Positions 47,521-59,042 of a stretch of 64,000 nt of DNA are shown here, one piece after another. The stretch's first letter is position 1. Each line of letters opens with the position of its first letter. The stretch lies in assembly GCA_021018995.1 (NCBI GenBank), contig CM037585.1, positions 82,808,646-82,872,645 of the forward strand. The letters are read 5' to 3'. The DNA is from Chloranthus sessilifolius. Taxonomy: Eukaryota; Streptophyta; Magnoliopsida; Chloranthales; Chloranthaceae. Made by a program: the position numbers and the translations under genes. A model generated the notes under the pieces. It made no database searches. It saw only the letters and a program-made list of their open reading frames with translations, and was not told the DNA's origin.

Positions 47521-47643
47521 AGGTCGCATGAGTGAGTCTAATGGCATCCCATAGCTTGCATGAGCGAAGCATCAAAGGCTCATTGGAGCCTCATCTCTCA
47601 TTCGCGCGAGGCTCAATTGAGCCTCTCTGAAGGCTCATCGCGC
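47521..47643. repeat. Duplicated 5' flank of the Tat element between LTR 2 and LTR 3
   Basis: This 123-bp piece copies 30394-30516, the target sequence just left of the first LTR, with roughly one in ten bases changed. It joins directly to the third LTR, just as 30516 joins the first. Confidence 0.88.
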
Positions 47644-49896
47644 TGTAGACACCCCAATTTTTCCCTCTTGAAATATATGAACCTGTTTAGTCAACCTTTG
47701 ACCTTGCCCACCTCTTTCAGAAAGAACTCATCTTCTCTGAAAGTCTTAAAACCCTAATACGGAGACTATATACTGAAATAATAGTATATAGTCGAAGCAC
47801 AGGCTGAAATAATAGCTTTATGGTTTAGACTTGACTTAGCCCAAGGAAAGCCCCGAATTACGCGCCCACACAAGTACGCATAATTCAATTGTAAGCTCCA
47901 TAGCTGTCGCGTAATTGGTCCCACTTGGACCAGGACTCCTCTTCTTGTGGGTCGCCTTAAGAGTGGATTACGCGCCCTACAGAGAGTGCGCAATTCAATT
48001 GCATGCCCCATCATTGGCACGCAATCGGTCCAATGTGGACCGGTCCTTAACTTTCTAGAGGCCGTCTTAAGACCTGATTGTGCGCCCACACCAGCACGCG
48101 CAATCGATTGAGCGCAATGTATAGGGCGCGCAATTAGTTCTAATTAGATTAGAACTCGGACACCCGACTGAGCCAGTCAACCAGTCATTCACTAAGTCAG
48201 TCACCGACTCAAAGTGATTAAGCCCCCGGGATAGGGTGCATAATCCGATTAAGCGCACCAGACAGGGCGCGTAATCGAATTTGATCGGCTAATTGCGCAC
48301 CTCCCACAGGACGCGTAATTACCCGAATACTTATAAATAGACCCCCCCATCCCACACATCACATCAATCAAGTAATCAAGTTTTCGAGTTCTTTCCTTCC
48401 GAGCTTAAGGATTTCGAGATTCTCTTCGGCGCTTAGGTAACTTCTTAGCTCTAGTTATTAATTTCCTTTTCTAGTTCTAGCTTTTGGTCCTTAATTTTTA
48501 GCTTAGATCCTAGGTTTTGATTTTAGTTCTTAAATTCTTGTTCTTAAACTCTGGTTCTTCACTTCTAGAATCAGTTCTTAGTTTTTAATCCTTAAATTTC
48601 CGTTCTAGGTTTTAGTTTTAGTTCTAAATTCTTGTTCTCCTCCTAATTTCTAGTTCTAGTTTTTGTTTAGTTCTTAAAATCTCAAATTTTTTTAGATCTT
48701 CGATTTTAACTCTTAATTTTTAAATTCAAATCCGTAGTTTTCTCATATCTGGTTCTAGATTCCTAGAACTAGTTCTTAATTTTAGTCTTTAAATTTTTGG
48801 TTCTAGTTCTTAATCTCTAGAACTAGTTCTTAGTCTTTAATTATTCTAGATCGTAGCCTTTATTTTCAAATTCTAGTCTTAATATCTTCTATTTTATAAT
48901 TTTCTCACCTTAATCTTAAAATCCTTTAATTTCAATATTCAAAACCTTAACTTTCCAATACAAAAATCAGTTTTTCGATCAATACTATTTTTTGGATGAC
49001 CCTTAGCCAACCGATTTGCCCAAGGGAGCTTACTAAGGGTACCCGGGAACGGGGCCGATCCTCCTTAACATAGTGGGCCAAACCCCCCTTTTTTAGATTC
49101 TTAGTAGAAGTAGGAAGCTTAAAATAATTAGATTCCTAGTAAAAATAGAATATTTAAAATAGTTAGACTTTTAATAGGCTCCGGATATCTAAATTAATTA
49201 GACTCCTAATAGAATCAGGATATTTAAGTTAACTAGACTTCTAATAAAAACATGATATTTAAAATAATTAGACTTTTAATAGAATTAGGACACCTAAGTC
49301 AGTTAGAGTTCTAATAGAATTAGGGTACTTAAATTGATTGGACTTTTGATAGAAGTAGGATACTTAAATTAATTAGACTCCTAGTAGAATTAGGAGACTA
49401 ATACTGGTTAGACTTTTAATAAGATTAGGACTCTTAAGTTAGTTAGACTCCTAGTAAGATTAGCACTTTTAGATCAATTGAAACTCCTAGTAAGATCAGG
49501 AGACTAGTTTAATTAAACTTCTAGAATAATTAAAAGATTAGATTAATTAGACTCTTGGTAGGGTTAGGAAGATTAAAGCAATTAGACTTAGAGCAGGATA
49601 GGAAAACTATATAAACTAAACTTCTAGGTGACCCAGTGCTGCTGATGTCGATAGGCCGACGATTCAGTAAAGAAGTCGAACCCACACCTCGAAAGGCGTG
49701 ATCAGTGATGTGTTGCAGCGTCGATAAAAATCTGCAGTTGGCTATTGCAACGAACTAGGTATTTTTCTTTTAGAATTTACCTTTCACTCCTATACTTTGA
49801 TTTATCATTCACCACCTTCCTCCAGAGTCCACATAGACCAAATTGGGCCACTTATTCCGGGGACCGAAAGGAACCCAGAAAAAGCGTGTACCAACA
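47644..49896 (+). repeat. Third LTR of the Tat element, full length
   Basis: It starts TGTAGACACC and ends GTACCAACA, with the same motif array and TATAAATA at 48332-48339. The target gypsy LTR resumes at 49897. Confidence 0.9.
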
Positions 49897-50589
49897 TGAG
49901 CGTGAGAAACATAGCTCACATGAGCAAGTTTCAGAAACTCCTCAGATCTGAGTTTCTTGAACTTAATCTTCTCACGATTTTTTTTTGCATTCACACTTAC
50001 ACTTTTCACACAATTTTCAAGGCATCTAGTTCTATAAAATAAACCTCTATGGTTGCGATTTCTTACCTTCTAAGCTAGCGAAATTACATGAGAATCGGAG
50101 CGGTTTCTTCTCCTTATAGGAAATGGGTTTCAAAACACATCAGACCACAATCCACTCCCCACAATCTCCTCAACGTCACAATCAACGACTACTTCTCCAT
50201 AAAACACTCTCTTTCTCTCTCTAAACAAACAAAGCCAAGGAAAATATTTCAAATTGAGTTGTGCACGTGAGTTCACCCCTCACTTATCTAAAAATGTTTG
50301 CTTCATGTGAAGCACCTACACATTTATATATGTGTTTGGTCTTATCCAAAAGTCTATCCAAAGCTTTCCCTTGGTGTGAGGCCTAAACACCTAACCTCTA
50401 TGTTAAGTTCTCATAAAAATAAGCAATCGACACGGTGTGTGGCTAGCACATCCTAACCACATGTCAGGTAGGTATGATGCTAAGCCATAACACCACTACC
50501 GCGTGTTTGTCATTCACATCTCCTAACGAAACTCAAACAGTTTCAACTGACACGTGCCAAAATTTGGCAATATTACATTCTCCCCAACT

Positions 50590-51860
50590 TACAAAAATTT
50601 TCGTCCTCGAAAATTGACCTAAGTTATCTAGTCCCTAACATGCTAACTAAAACATACTTCGAAACCTAGTCACACACATCAAATTGAATTTCTATATTTT
50701 GAAATGTCCATCCCCTACATGAAAACACATATACATATCCAAATTTTGATGAAAAAGCGACAACTACTATACGTCACAGTATACTACAGATCCACAATCC
50801 ACACACATTACTCATCCAAAATCCACACAATTACACAATCCATAAAAGTAATGGAAAGAAAAAAAAAAATTTGATCATACATCCAATTCAATGATGTGTT
50901 AAAAGTGACCCACAATTGTACCTGCATTAAGATCCACACTGTACTCATCTACACAAATTTTCACATATCGACACATCCCACTCATTCACAACCACATACA
51001 CAACCTGCATGAACAGCCATTCACAATCCACCTAAAGGTGTACAAGGCATCTCATATCACACAACCATAACAACAATTAGAATACAATTGGATTACATAT
51101 CCAACGCAACAATTGGTCAAATTTGACCTTATAATTGTACCTGCACGGAAAACTCAAATCGACACCTCCACTTACGAAATTTCGAAATCGAAATATCCAC
51201 GAGTATAAGCACAGTAAATAAAAATTTATAAGAACAATAGCACATTACATTCAAAACCATTCTCATTAAAAAATTTGAAGTATTAACCCATTCAGATCCA
51301 CATCCAAAATTTAATAATTCACATATGGAAGTGCGAAATACAAAACTAAAACCATTTACTTTCTATATATCCACGTCGTTCATAACAGCAATCGTCTAAC
51401 CATGCGATCCTAGTGCATTATAGATGATGAATAGATACGAAAATCTACCAATCAAAGAAGTATAATGGTTATAACACGGCTCATAAAATAAAATTGCCCA
51501 TTCATATCCAAAAAGAAGATTTATGTTTTGCCAAGTGAAACCAATTAACCATCCACATGTGACAACCATGTCACTATAGTTTTAAGATTTACACACCAAA
51601 ATTAAACCATTCACATGTGGCAACCATGCCACCATAGTTTAAGGACTTAAATACCAACTTGTTACGAAATAAATATCATTTTACATTTCCAAAACAAATG
51701 TCCCCAAAATAACCTCCATAGGCCAAACTCTCCCATCAGTCCTCAACATCACCAGGCTGCTTGTCTAAATCCTTGGGTCCTAATCAGTCACATAATTTAC
51801 CATTTTATCAGCCTTAACTTAGTGCTTCTAGACACCAGTTTGATATTAACAAGTTAATGA
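50590..51860. other. Unassigned sequence right of the - strand gypsy LTR
   Basis: Probably decayed internal sequence of that gypsy element, but no gag or pol motif is readable. A unit of about 60 bp containing CACATGTGACAACCATGTCA is duplicated at about 51551-51655. No gene is seen. Confidence 0.4.
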
Positions 51861-51934
51861 TGTGTAGATATTAAAGAAAGATAGGAAAATAAATTCAAAG
51901 TATTAAACTTCGTCAAAATGAACTCATACAGTAG

Positions 51935-52290
51935 TAAGAATGACGATTAAGTGAGAAAGACGATTCGCCGCCTACTGAAAGATAGAAAATCGTAAAAGAC
52001 GATTAAACGTAGCTTAGGAAGAGACAAAAGTAAGAAATCGCAAATTATGATTCTTCAAAAGACGTTCAAGAAGCTGAAGCGATGTGAAGGAGAAAAGCGA
52101 TCAATCGTAAATGAAGAATTGTTCAAAGTGAAAGCTGAAAAAGCTATAAAATCATGATTTGCGATTTTACAAAAGAGAACCTTTCTAAAGCTGTTAGTCA
52201 CATGAAGATTTACACTGCCATGAACCAAATTAGAAGAACTCTTGAATTAGAAGTCTAGCGAATCACAAATCCGAGACGATTGACAAAGGA
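51935..52290. repeat. Array of AATCGTAAA / GACGATT motifs
   Basis: Examples: AAAATCGTAAAAGACGATT (about 51987), GAAATCGCAAATTATGATT (about 52034), AGCGATCAATCGTAAA (about 52096), AATCATGATTTGCGATTTT (about 52151), CGAATCACAAATCCGAGACG (about 52259). Irregular spacing. It may be the end of the E1 LTR or a separate element. Confidence 0.7.
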
Positions 52291-53926
52291 AGACTCTTAA
52301 AGGACTTTTTGGGGTTTTTTCAGATGTTTGCTGCTAACTTTATTTGAAAACAGTGATAAGAATGTGTTAGTAAAAATAATTCAAAGGTGGATTGAAAAAT
52401 ACAAAACAGCAAGTTTAAAAAATACACAGTCCTGCAAGATACAGGGTCCATTGTAGCAAGTTTTGACAAGTAAGAGTTTGTCCCACAGAGAAATTGATCT
52501 CGAACCCAAAATGGGCTATAATAGTAGGCCTCTAGATCTGACTACAGATCTGACAATCCAAAAGAATAGGAGTTGGGTGCCACGACTACACTAAATTAAT
52601 CCTAAAAATAGAGAAATAGAATGTAGCCCTATCCTAAAGAAAGGGTTTAGAAGAAGATGGTGGCACTGTGTGCCAAAGTAAAATATAAAAGTTATGAGAA
52701 GTAAGCAGGTTGAGCTAGAGTTAATGATACGCTAATGTAACTCAGATTTAGTTTGTCTCTGCAGTGCTCCTTGCTGAGATGCTATTAATAGCCTCAACAA
52801 GGTAAAAGCTCACAGTTTAACCCATGCCATTTGGGGCACTCTTAGGGCTATACTCTATCCACTATAATGGTCACAGGGTATCCAATAGAGTCTATCAAAT
52901 CCCATTAGTTAAATCAGAAATTCGCTAATCTAATCTAGAAGAGTGGACTGATCATTTCCCCAGCCACTAGACCAGCTCTAGCCATGAATACTATTGCAGC
53001 ACTATGTAATGCCAGTGCTACAAGCTCCCCAGATCTGCACATAGACCTGGCTGACATCCATAGGTATTCCAACCCATAAGATCCTAAGTGCTTTGCTAAG
53101 GCATACTGCTCACTAGTGCCCACAAAAAAGACCATGCAACAGGTTGAATAAGGCCTTTAGCTCAGTTGGTCATTGCTATAAACAGCCTGCAATGACTCAA
53201 CCTTAAGCTATTAATACAAGAGATTAGATCTAACATCTAATATCGATTAGGTAGAATAGAGGGGAGTCAGTTACTGTACAAACCTCCTCACAAGGCTTTA
53301 GAAGTTCATGTGCAGGGGAGAAGAATCCTTCTCAAACATATGGATGGACACAACCTTAGGGCTATACTCTGTCCACTTGAATGGTCACAAGGTATCCCAT
53401 TGGTCTGTCCATCCCACAGATGCCTGAGAAAGAACATAAAAATTACTGCAACCACCATGGTCTGCAGGCCTCCGAGCTTCCTGGACCTCACTACAGATCC
53501 AACATTGCTTTCCATGTGTCTATCAAACCAAGAAATCAGATGGTAAACAATAGACCTACTAGAAACTAAATGGGCTAGTCCCAAATACATGGATCCTATA
53601 GACATCTAAAGAAACCATAAGATCTATAGATTTGATTAAGCATTAAAATAGTAGTTCATTAATAACAGAAAAACTTATAATGAACTGTCTCCTGGCTGCA
53701 GCCCATACACAACTGCTCATCTAAGATCCCAATGTATATAAAAATCTATTACAAGACTGAAACAAACCTAGATCTAACTGCTTACAGGGGGATCAGCCAG
53801 CAAGTGCTGAGCTAAGAGATAAGAGAAAGAGGAAAAAGAGGTGATCAAATCCTAACCCTAGCTTGCTAGAGCTCTCAGTCGGCAGAGGAAGAAGGAAAGA
53901 TGAAAATAATAAGCTCTAAGTATAGC

Positions 53927-53933
53927 TTATATA
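53927..53933 (-). promoter_or_regulatory. TATA box in the E1 LTR
   Basis: The - strand reads GAGTATATAAGC. It lies just downstream (in the transcription direction) of the TCGCG motif array. Confidence 0.55.
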
Positions 53934-54009
53934 CTCTGTCAAAATGACCCTGACTCTAAAGAGATTAACCCTAATTTTTTTAGCAGACGTAGCACTGTTA
54001 CAACCCTTG

Positions 54010-54690
54010 AATGCCTCGAGATGTGCGCTTCAAAATCTGTGCCTTGAGAAGTGTGCCCTAGTCTTGAGAAATTCTCAAAAGGTCCCTGAGTTAAACTAAG
54101 AAGTGGAGAGCTCGTGCTTCGCGGGGCTGGCAGCTGTTTTAGTTTACTCGCACAGTTGCTTTGCTTTCGTGGAGTTGCCTTTGGCTGATGGGAATGGCTC
54201 GTTCGCACAGTAAACCTTTAGTGAATCGTGTAGTTGCTTCGCGTCGCAGTGCTGTCGCAGAGATAATTTGGAGAGCCAGGGTGTTTCGCGCAGTAGAGCT
54301 TCAGGAGCTCTCTCTCTCACTAAGTACTCGCGTAGGTGGGCTCCTGCGCTCGCGTAGTAACTTGTAAGGCTCCAGAGTGCGCGAGATCTGTGCAAGAGAA
54401 ATTCTAGGTGTCTCTCTCTTCCAGGGCAATGCAAGAACTCTGCGAGGTGACTTTTTGTTCTCTATGCATATGGACACGCTGGGTTCTTCGTGCAGTTGCT
54501 TTGAGGCTTGATCTTCGCGAGAGCTTCACAACCACAGATTTTGAAGGTTTTACACCGTGAGATCTGCACGATGTCTGTACAACTCTCTTCTTGACTGCAC
54601 GACCTATCTGCGCGAGAGCTTCTTCAACTACATCTTTAGGTTCGCGAGGACGCTTCTCAACTCTGCGAGATCTGTTTCTTGGCACTCTGC
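54010..54690. repeat. TCGCG(C/T)AGT motif array in the E1 LTR
   Basis: Examples: TTCGCACAGT (54203), TTCGCGTCGCAGTGC (54239), TTTCGCGCAGTAG (54285), ACTCGCGTAGG (54327), GCTCGCGTAGTAA (54349), TTCGTGCAGTTGC (54488), CTTCGCGAGAGCTTC (54513), CTGCGCGAGAGCTTC (54609). It is upstream of the LTR TATA box on the - strand. Confidence 0.8.
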
Positions 54691-56957
54691 TGCACTACAC
54701 TTATTGCTGTTGCAGCATCCTCCTTCTCAGCTGACTTCAGTCATCTGCTAGACTTTAGGTCAATGATGATCAGCAACAGTGAGTCACCATGGTGAGCACT
54801 ACCAAGGTGTTCTATTAGGCTTTGGCTCAGCTGCCATCTTTGCTTGTATTCTCTCTCTTTTAGGCCCAAAGTCAAGGAGTTTGTATTAAGCTTCATATTT
54901 TATTACTAACTGCAAAACATGCTTAACAAATGATTATTAGTGGGCTTCAAGGTCTATTAAAGGCTAGGTTAAGAGGTGAAAAGTGGTACTTTTCAGTACA
55001 TAACACACCCCCAAACCTAATCTTTGCTAGTCCCTGAGCAGAGGAAAAATTAAAACAACTACTCTAAGAATTAAAATGCCACTTTTGTAGGGAGCACGAA
55101 TACATTTACCATATGTACCAAGCTTTTTAAACCCCTAAGTGATCCCTAGTGGAGGAGTGAAGTCTCCTGAGGGTTTTTAGTGAAGATACCCACAAACTTC
55201 TCAATGAAATAGTTAACAAAGGTGCAACATTCTCAGGTCAGTTGTCAAGAAACAGAACATCAGTTTACCTTTGATTCAAAAAAAATGTGAGGAATTTGGA
55301 CATGAAAAGTACAGACATCTAATCATCACAAACTCTACCCGAGTGCACAACATTTCCAATTAGCTTACAACAAGGAGGACAACACATGTATATCAGCACT
55401 GAGCTCATCATTAATTCAAAAATCAGGTTATAGGCTATGCTTAATATATTCAACATCAGACGCAATGCTCACCAGGGCATACTCTTACAAGGGACCTTGA
55501 GGGTTTCATTTTATCTCAAGCTCAAGAGCAGTTATAGCCTCCAAGTGGGTCTCTAAGCATGAGCATAGGCAAAGCACCTAAGTCCTGGCATCATTGGTAT
55601 ATCCTCACCATAGATTGGACAACTCCTTGTCTCTGCATGACAACCTATTTAACTTTGGATCACAAGGTCTTTAGCTGGGTTATGATGTGGCTTATGAAGT
55701 GGGTCATAAAGAATGAAAGGTTGAAAAGGGATTCAAAATTGAGAAATTAGTAAGTGAAGGAGGTGATTCATGACTTCACCCATTTGTAGTTCAGCCATTT
55801 TCATTTTCTTTCAAAATTTCCAGACTTGAAGTGGCTAGCTTCTCCTTTTCATTTTAATTTTTTCCAAGGAACTGTTCCTCTTGACTCCTCTTCATTATTG
55901 TTTTTCTTTCTTTTCTTGCATTTTTCTTTCTGTTTTTATTTTTATTTTTGTGTTTGTGACTTGCCACCTCTTTGCTCAGTTGCTATACTGCTCAACTTTA
56001 GGTATCTCTTCTCCATTCATCCAATGCTGACCCTATTTTGTCCATCTTCAGCTCCTTCTCCTTTACCTTCTGAATTCTAAGAGTGAGGATAGGTTTGAGT
56101 CAGGTCCCTAGGTTCAGGTACAAGTACTCAGGTGTCTTTTGAAGAAAATTAGAAATTAAGGCTCAACAGGTGTGTGCACAAGGGTAGTTGATTAGGATTT
56201 GGTCTGTTTAACCTCCAACTGTCCAAGAGAATGCCTTGATCCTTTCCTAGGTTTCATGAGTGCTGTCAGTTGTTTCAACTAGGAGGTGCCTAACTTCTAG
56301 TGAGGGCATTGCCTCGGCCAGTCCTTAGAGCTAGAAGAATTGCCTCAGTCACTCCTCAAAGGAAGGATTTTTTTTTTGTAGGCCCAACTCTCACTGGTTA
56401 TGGTCTTTCATTGAACTTTTAAGTATGTCCTTATCTTTTTCTCTCTTTAATAATTCACTCAGTACTGATACAAGTGAGTTTACTTGGTGTTCACATTATG
56501 AAAAAGTTAAAATTTAAAAGCTTGTAACGCCTAAAGGTCTGCAAAATTTTAAATTTCTCATTTATCTGATGATCCTTAGGTGAACATGGTTCTGTTTCTG
56601 TCTTACTCACTTGAATCTGCTACACTTAGGTTAACTATTTTATTGGCAGAACCTGCCACACTCCTAAACTTATGAGGAGCAGTGTCCTCACTGATTCAAA
56701 GGGCAATGGTGTGCAGCAGATATAAACCTAGAAATTAATTACGCACACATATAAGCAAAATAATGACAGATTGTCGAGAAAAGAGATTTTATTATAGATA
56801 TAAAAGCAAATAGATTACAAAAAGATAGAAAATTATAAACCGAAGAACAATCTAAGAAAAAGATTCTGTCAAACAAAATGGTTCTTCCTCCTGGCTCAGG
56901 GATATCCTCAACCTGCTGTGGAAGAGGAATTGTAAGACAGGAGGAGGGAGACGAGGA

Positions 56958-57380
56958 TCATGGAGCTGGGTGTTGAGCAGGTGGTGGGGGGTTTGAAGAA
57001 GATGGGGGAGAGGCAGGTGATTCGGTTTTTTGCTTCTTCTTTCCCTTCTCCTTTTTCTTCTCCTCCTTGGCAAGGATCATCTGGACCTCTTCGTACTCAT
57101 CCCAAAGAAATTGAAGTGGGTCCGGCTCCTTAGGCGGTGGGGGGTCCAACCACATTGGATAGAAACTCGGTGGGTTTATTGTCCACCATGGTTATGAGTA
57201 AGGAGGGACTACTAAAGTTAGAGGAGAATGGGTGAGATAAAAACGAACTGTCCCTGTATTTAAAGTACTTGGACGGTGGAATACGGATGGGTACATTAAC
57301 TTTCGTCTCTTTCCGAGCGTGACAATAAATTGTGATTGTTCTGGGAATGATAAATCGCACAACCTATTTGGGGAACAAGA
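56958..57380 (-). pseudogene. Accessory ORF of Athila-like E1 (frameshifted)
   Basis: Starts MVDNKPTEFLSN (ATG at about 57188), then shifts frame to PPPPKEPDPLQFLWDEYEEV, then a Lys/Glu-rich run (EEKKKEKGKKKQK) and a Pro/Ser tail ending PPAQHPAP. A TATA-like TTTAAATACA lies about 70 bases upstream (near 57260, - strand) and the TCGCG array lies upstream of that. It holds the same place as the ORF at 60657-61231 in E2, but I see no clear sequence similarity. Function unknown; Athila relatives often carry an extra env-like or unknown ORF here. Confidence 0.45.
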
Positions 57381-57433
57381 GCTCACAAAAAATGGTGGTC
57401 TAATTTTGGCATTGGGAATTAAGGCAATCCCGC

Positions 57434-57735
57434 ATTTCGCGGAGTTTTCCTAAGTGCTCGTGAAGTAGAATTCTCACGCAGTACAGATGTACCGCCGTGA
57501 GAAGGATAATCACGGAAAAGCAAATAGCTCCACGAGTACAAAATCAAAAACATTGTGTGCCTCGCGAAGTTATTTCGAGGAGTAGACGATGGGATTGAGC
57601 ATGCAAAGTTGTCTTTCATTTCTTGCGCAGCTTAGCTGGGGATCTCTGCGAAGAACATCTATTCGGAGGTTCAGAGGTCTTGCGCAAAAGAATGTTTTGA
57701 AATTTATAATTTGCACCCCTATAACTCCGCAAGAA
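57434..57735. repeat. TCGCG-AGT motif array upstream of the E1 accessory ORF
   Basis: Examples: ATTTCGCGGAGTT (57434), GCTCGTGAAGTAG (57457), TCTCACGCAGTAC (57471), CCTCGCGAAGTTA (57560), TTCGAGGAGTAG (57573), TCTTGCGCAGC (57620), TCTGCGAAG (57644), CTCCGCAAG (57725). The same motif family as in the E1 LTR. Confidence 0.75.
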
Positions 57736-58165
57736 AGTGGTGAAATGGTCCACGACCGTGAAAATGAGGCCATTCAACCTTGTGAGAAACCAATAGTCAA
57801 TCTCTTTACACCATTTGTGCTTAGGCCTGTGCTTGCACAATGTCTTGCACCCATTCAGGGGCCATCAACACCAACCCTGCACTTGCATTCCTTTTCCAAA
57901 TGATAATGACCTCCCTAATACTAGCACAGGCATAGCAAAAATTCCAAATGATAAAGGACCTTGATGAAAACAGATTCTGAACAATTGCAGTGCTAGTTCT
58001 TTGCTCACACTTCAGTAAGAAGTATCATTCATCTCCTATATTATTGACGAAAATGAACAATACTGAGACTAAAACCTATAAAGCGATTGAAAATAAATAA
58101 GCACACAGAACATAACAGAATAAACACACAAAATAGATATGGCACATATAATACAAAGATGTGGA

Positions 58166-58563
58166 TCACTGATCAGTGGGAGGTTCATGTAGGTGAATGG
58201 TTTGAGGAAGCTCCACTGGTTGCTCTACACAAATCTTGAGCCTCTGACCATTCACTTTCATGATTTGACCTGATTTTGGGTCTAAGATCTCCACAATACT
58301 AGATGGGGAGGCTTTGGTGACAGTAAAAGGTCCATCCCATCTGGATTTCAGCTTCCCTGGAAAGAATTTAAGTCTGAAGTTAAAAAGCCAAACCTTGGTG
58401 CCAGCAATGAAGTCCTTCCTTAACAGCTTCTTGCCAAAGAATACTTTTGATCTCTCGTACATTCTGGCATTGGCATAGGCTTCTAGCCTCATTTCATCAA
58501 GTTCTGTCATTTGCAACTTCCTGTGAGAATCAACAATAGTTAGATCTACATTCATTGCCTTGA
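58166..58563 (-). pseudogene. Athila-like E1 integrase C-terminus, truncated
   Basis: Reads IKAMNVDLTIVDSHRKLQM, ELDEMRLEAYANARMYERSK, WLFNFRLKFFPGKLKSRWDG and PFTVTKASPSSIVEI, the conserved end of Athila integrase. It aligns with 62067-62606 of E2. The upstream part is missing: at 58563 the sequence switches to an inverted piece of an Athila 3' end. Confidence 0.88.
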
Positions 58564-59042
58564 TAGGGGTTCAAAAGGCTTGATGCATATATTAAATGCA
58601 TCTATGCTCCCTATAAAAGTGGCATTTTAGTTTTCTTTATTCTTCCTTTGCTCAGGGACTAGTAAAACTTAGGTTTGGGGGTGTGTTAATATCTGAAAAG
58701 TGCCACTTTTCACCCCTTAACATGAGCTTTGATAGACCTATGAGTGGACTAATAAATGCTTGTTGAGTATGTCTTGTAGATAGCAGTGAAAGGCAGTCAT
58801 AGTGTAGAAATCCATCTCTCAGTGCAGTTCAGACCCAACCATGGCCCACTTAGAGCATGTAGCAACAACAAAGCAGCTTTGAAGGAGTGAAAACAGGCTG
58901 AAAACAACCTGTCGAGAGGTTACACCCCCAAACCTAAGCTTTGCTAGTCCCTGAGCAAAGGAAGAATAAAGAAAACTAAAATCGCACTTTTGTAGGGAGC
59001 ACAAATGCATTTAGCATATGCATCAAGCCTTTTGAACCCCTA
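58564..59042. repeat. 121-bp inverted repeat around an Athila LTR fragment
   Basis: Arms 58564-58684 and 58922-59042 are inverted copies of the Athila 3' tail, each from TAGGGGTTCAAAAGG to the polypurine tract TTTGGGGGTGT. The 237-bp spacer starts as a + strand LTR (TGTTAATATCTGAAAAGTG) and ends, read from the right, like another LTR start (TGTAACCTCTCGACAGG). Two LTR starts thus face each other. Confidence 0.85.

Larger units (their letters stand above)
30517..49896 (+). mobile_element. Tat-lineage Ty3/gypsy retrotransposon with three LTR copies
   Basis: LTRs begin TGTAGACACC and end TACCAACA. Internal order: gag, protease, long acidic linker, RT, RNase H, second RNase H, integrase, antisense ORF, polypurine tract, LTR. 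The second RNase H before integrase is diagnostic of the Tat lineage (Ogre/Retand/Grande relatives). It sits in a - strand gypsy LTR. A clean 5-bp duplication was not found, probably because the 3' side was rearranged (see 47521-47643). All coding regions carry stops, so it is not autonomous. Confidence 0.87.
28904..50577 (-). mobile_element. Ty3/gypsy LTR (- strand), opened by a 19.4-kb nested element
   Basis: On the + strand the LTR begins TGTGACAGCCC at 28904 and ends ATTACA at 50577. A purine tract (reverse strand TTGGGGAGAA, 50578-50589) follows, preceded on the - strand by TCGAGGACGAAA, the usual end of a gypsy polyprotein next to its polypurine tract. So 50577 is the start of a 3' LTR read leftward. 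The LTR pieces are 28904-30516 and 49897-50577 (about 2.3 kb); the Tat element lies between. The LTR cuts LINE-3 after 28903. Internal coding to the right of 50600 is not recognisable. Confidence 0.7.
51865..55005 (-). repeat. Probable 3' LTR of Athila-like element E1
   Basis: Read leftward, the LTR starts TGTTATGTACTGAAAAGTAC at 55005, directly after a polypurine tract. The left boundary is my estimate (TGTGTAGATATT at 51865). A TATA box TATATAA lies at 53927-53933 on the - strand, preceded by the TCGCG array (54010-54690). A diverged duplication occurs within it (52840-52900 against 53350-53410, TTAGGGCTATACTCTRTCCA). Chance ORFs here are not genes. Confidence 0.55.
55006..58563 (-). mobile_element. 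Athila-like gypsy element E1, 3' internal part (3' LTR listed separately)
   Basis: Read leftward: end of integrase (58563-58166), spacer with motif array, accessory ORF region (57380-56850), 3' UTR, polypurine tract AGGTTTGGGGG (55008-55018) and LTR. The tail phrase CTAGTCCCTGAGCA next to the tract on the + strand is shared with E2. The integrase is cut off at 58563, where an inverted junction begins. Confidence 0.75.

Noticed and set aside
53160..53230. tRNA-like start CCTTTAGCTCAGTTGG
   Set aside because: It resembles a tRNA D-arm (A box), but there is no B box GGTTCGANTCC, acceptor stem or anticodon arm at the right distance.
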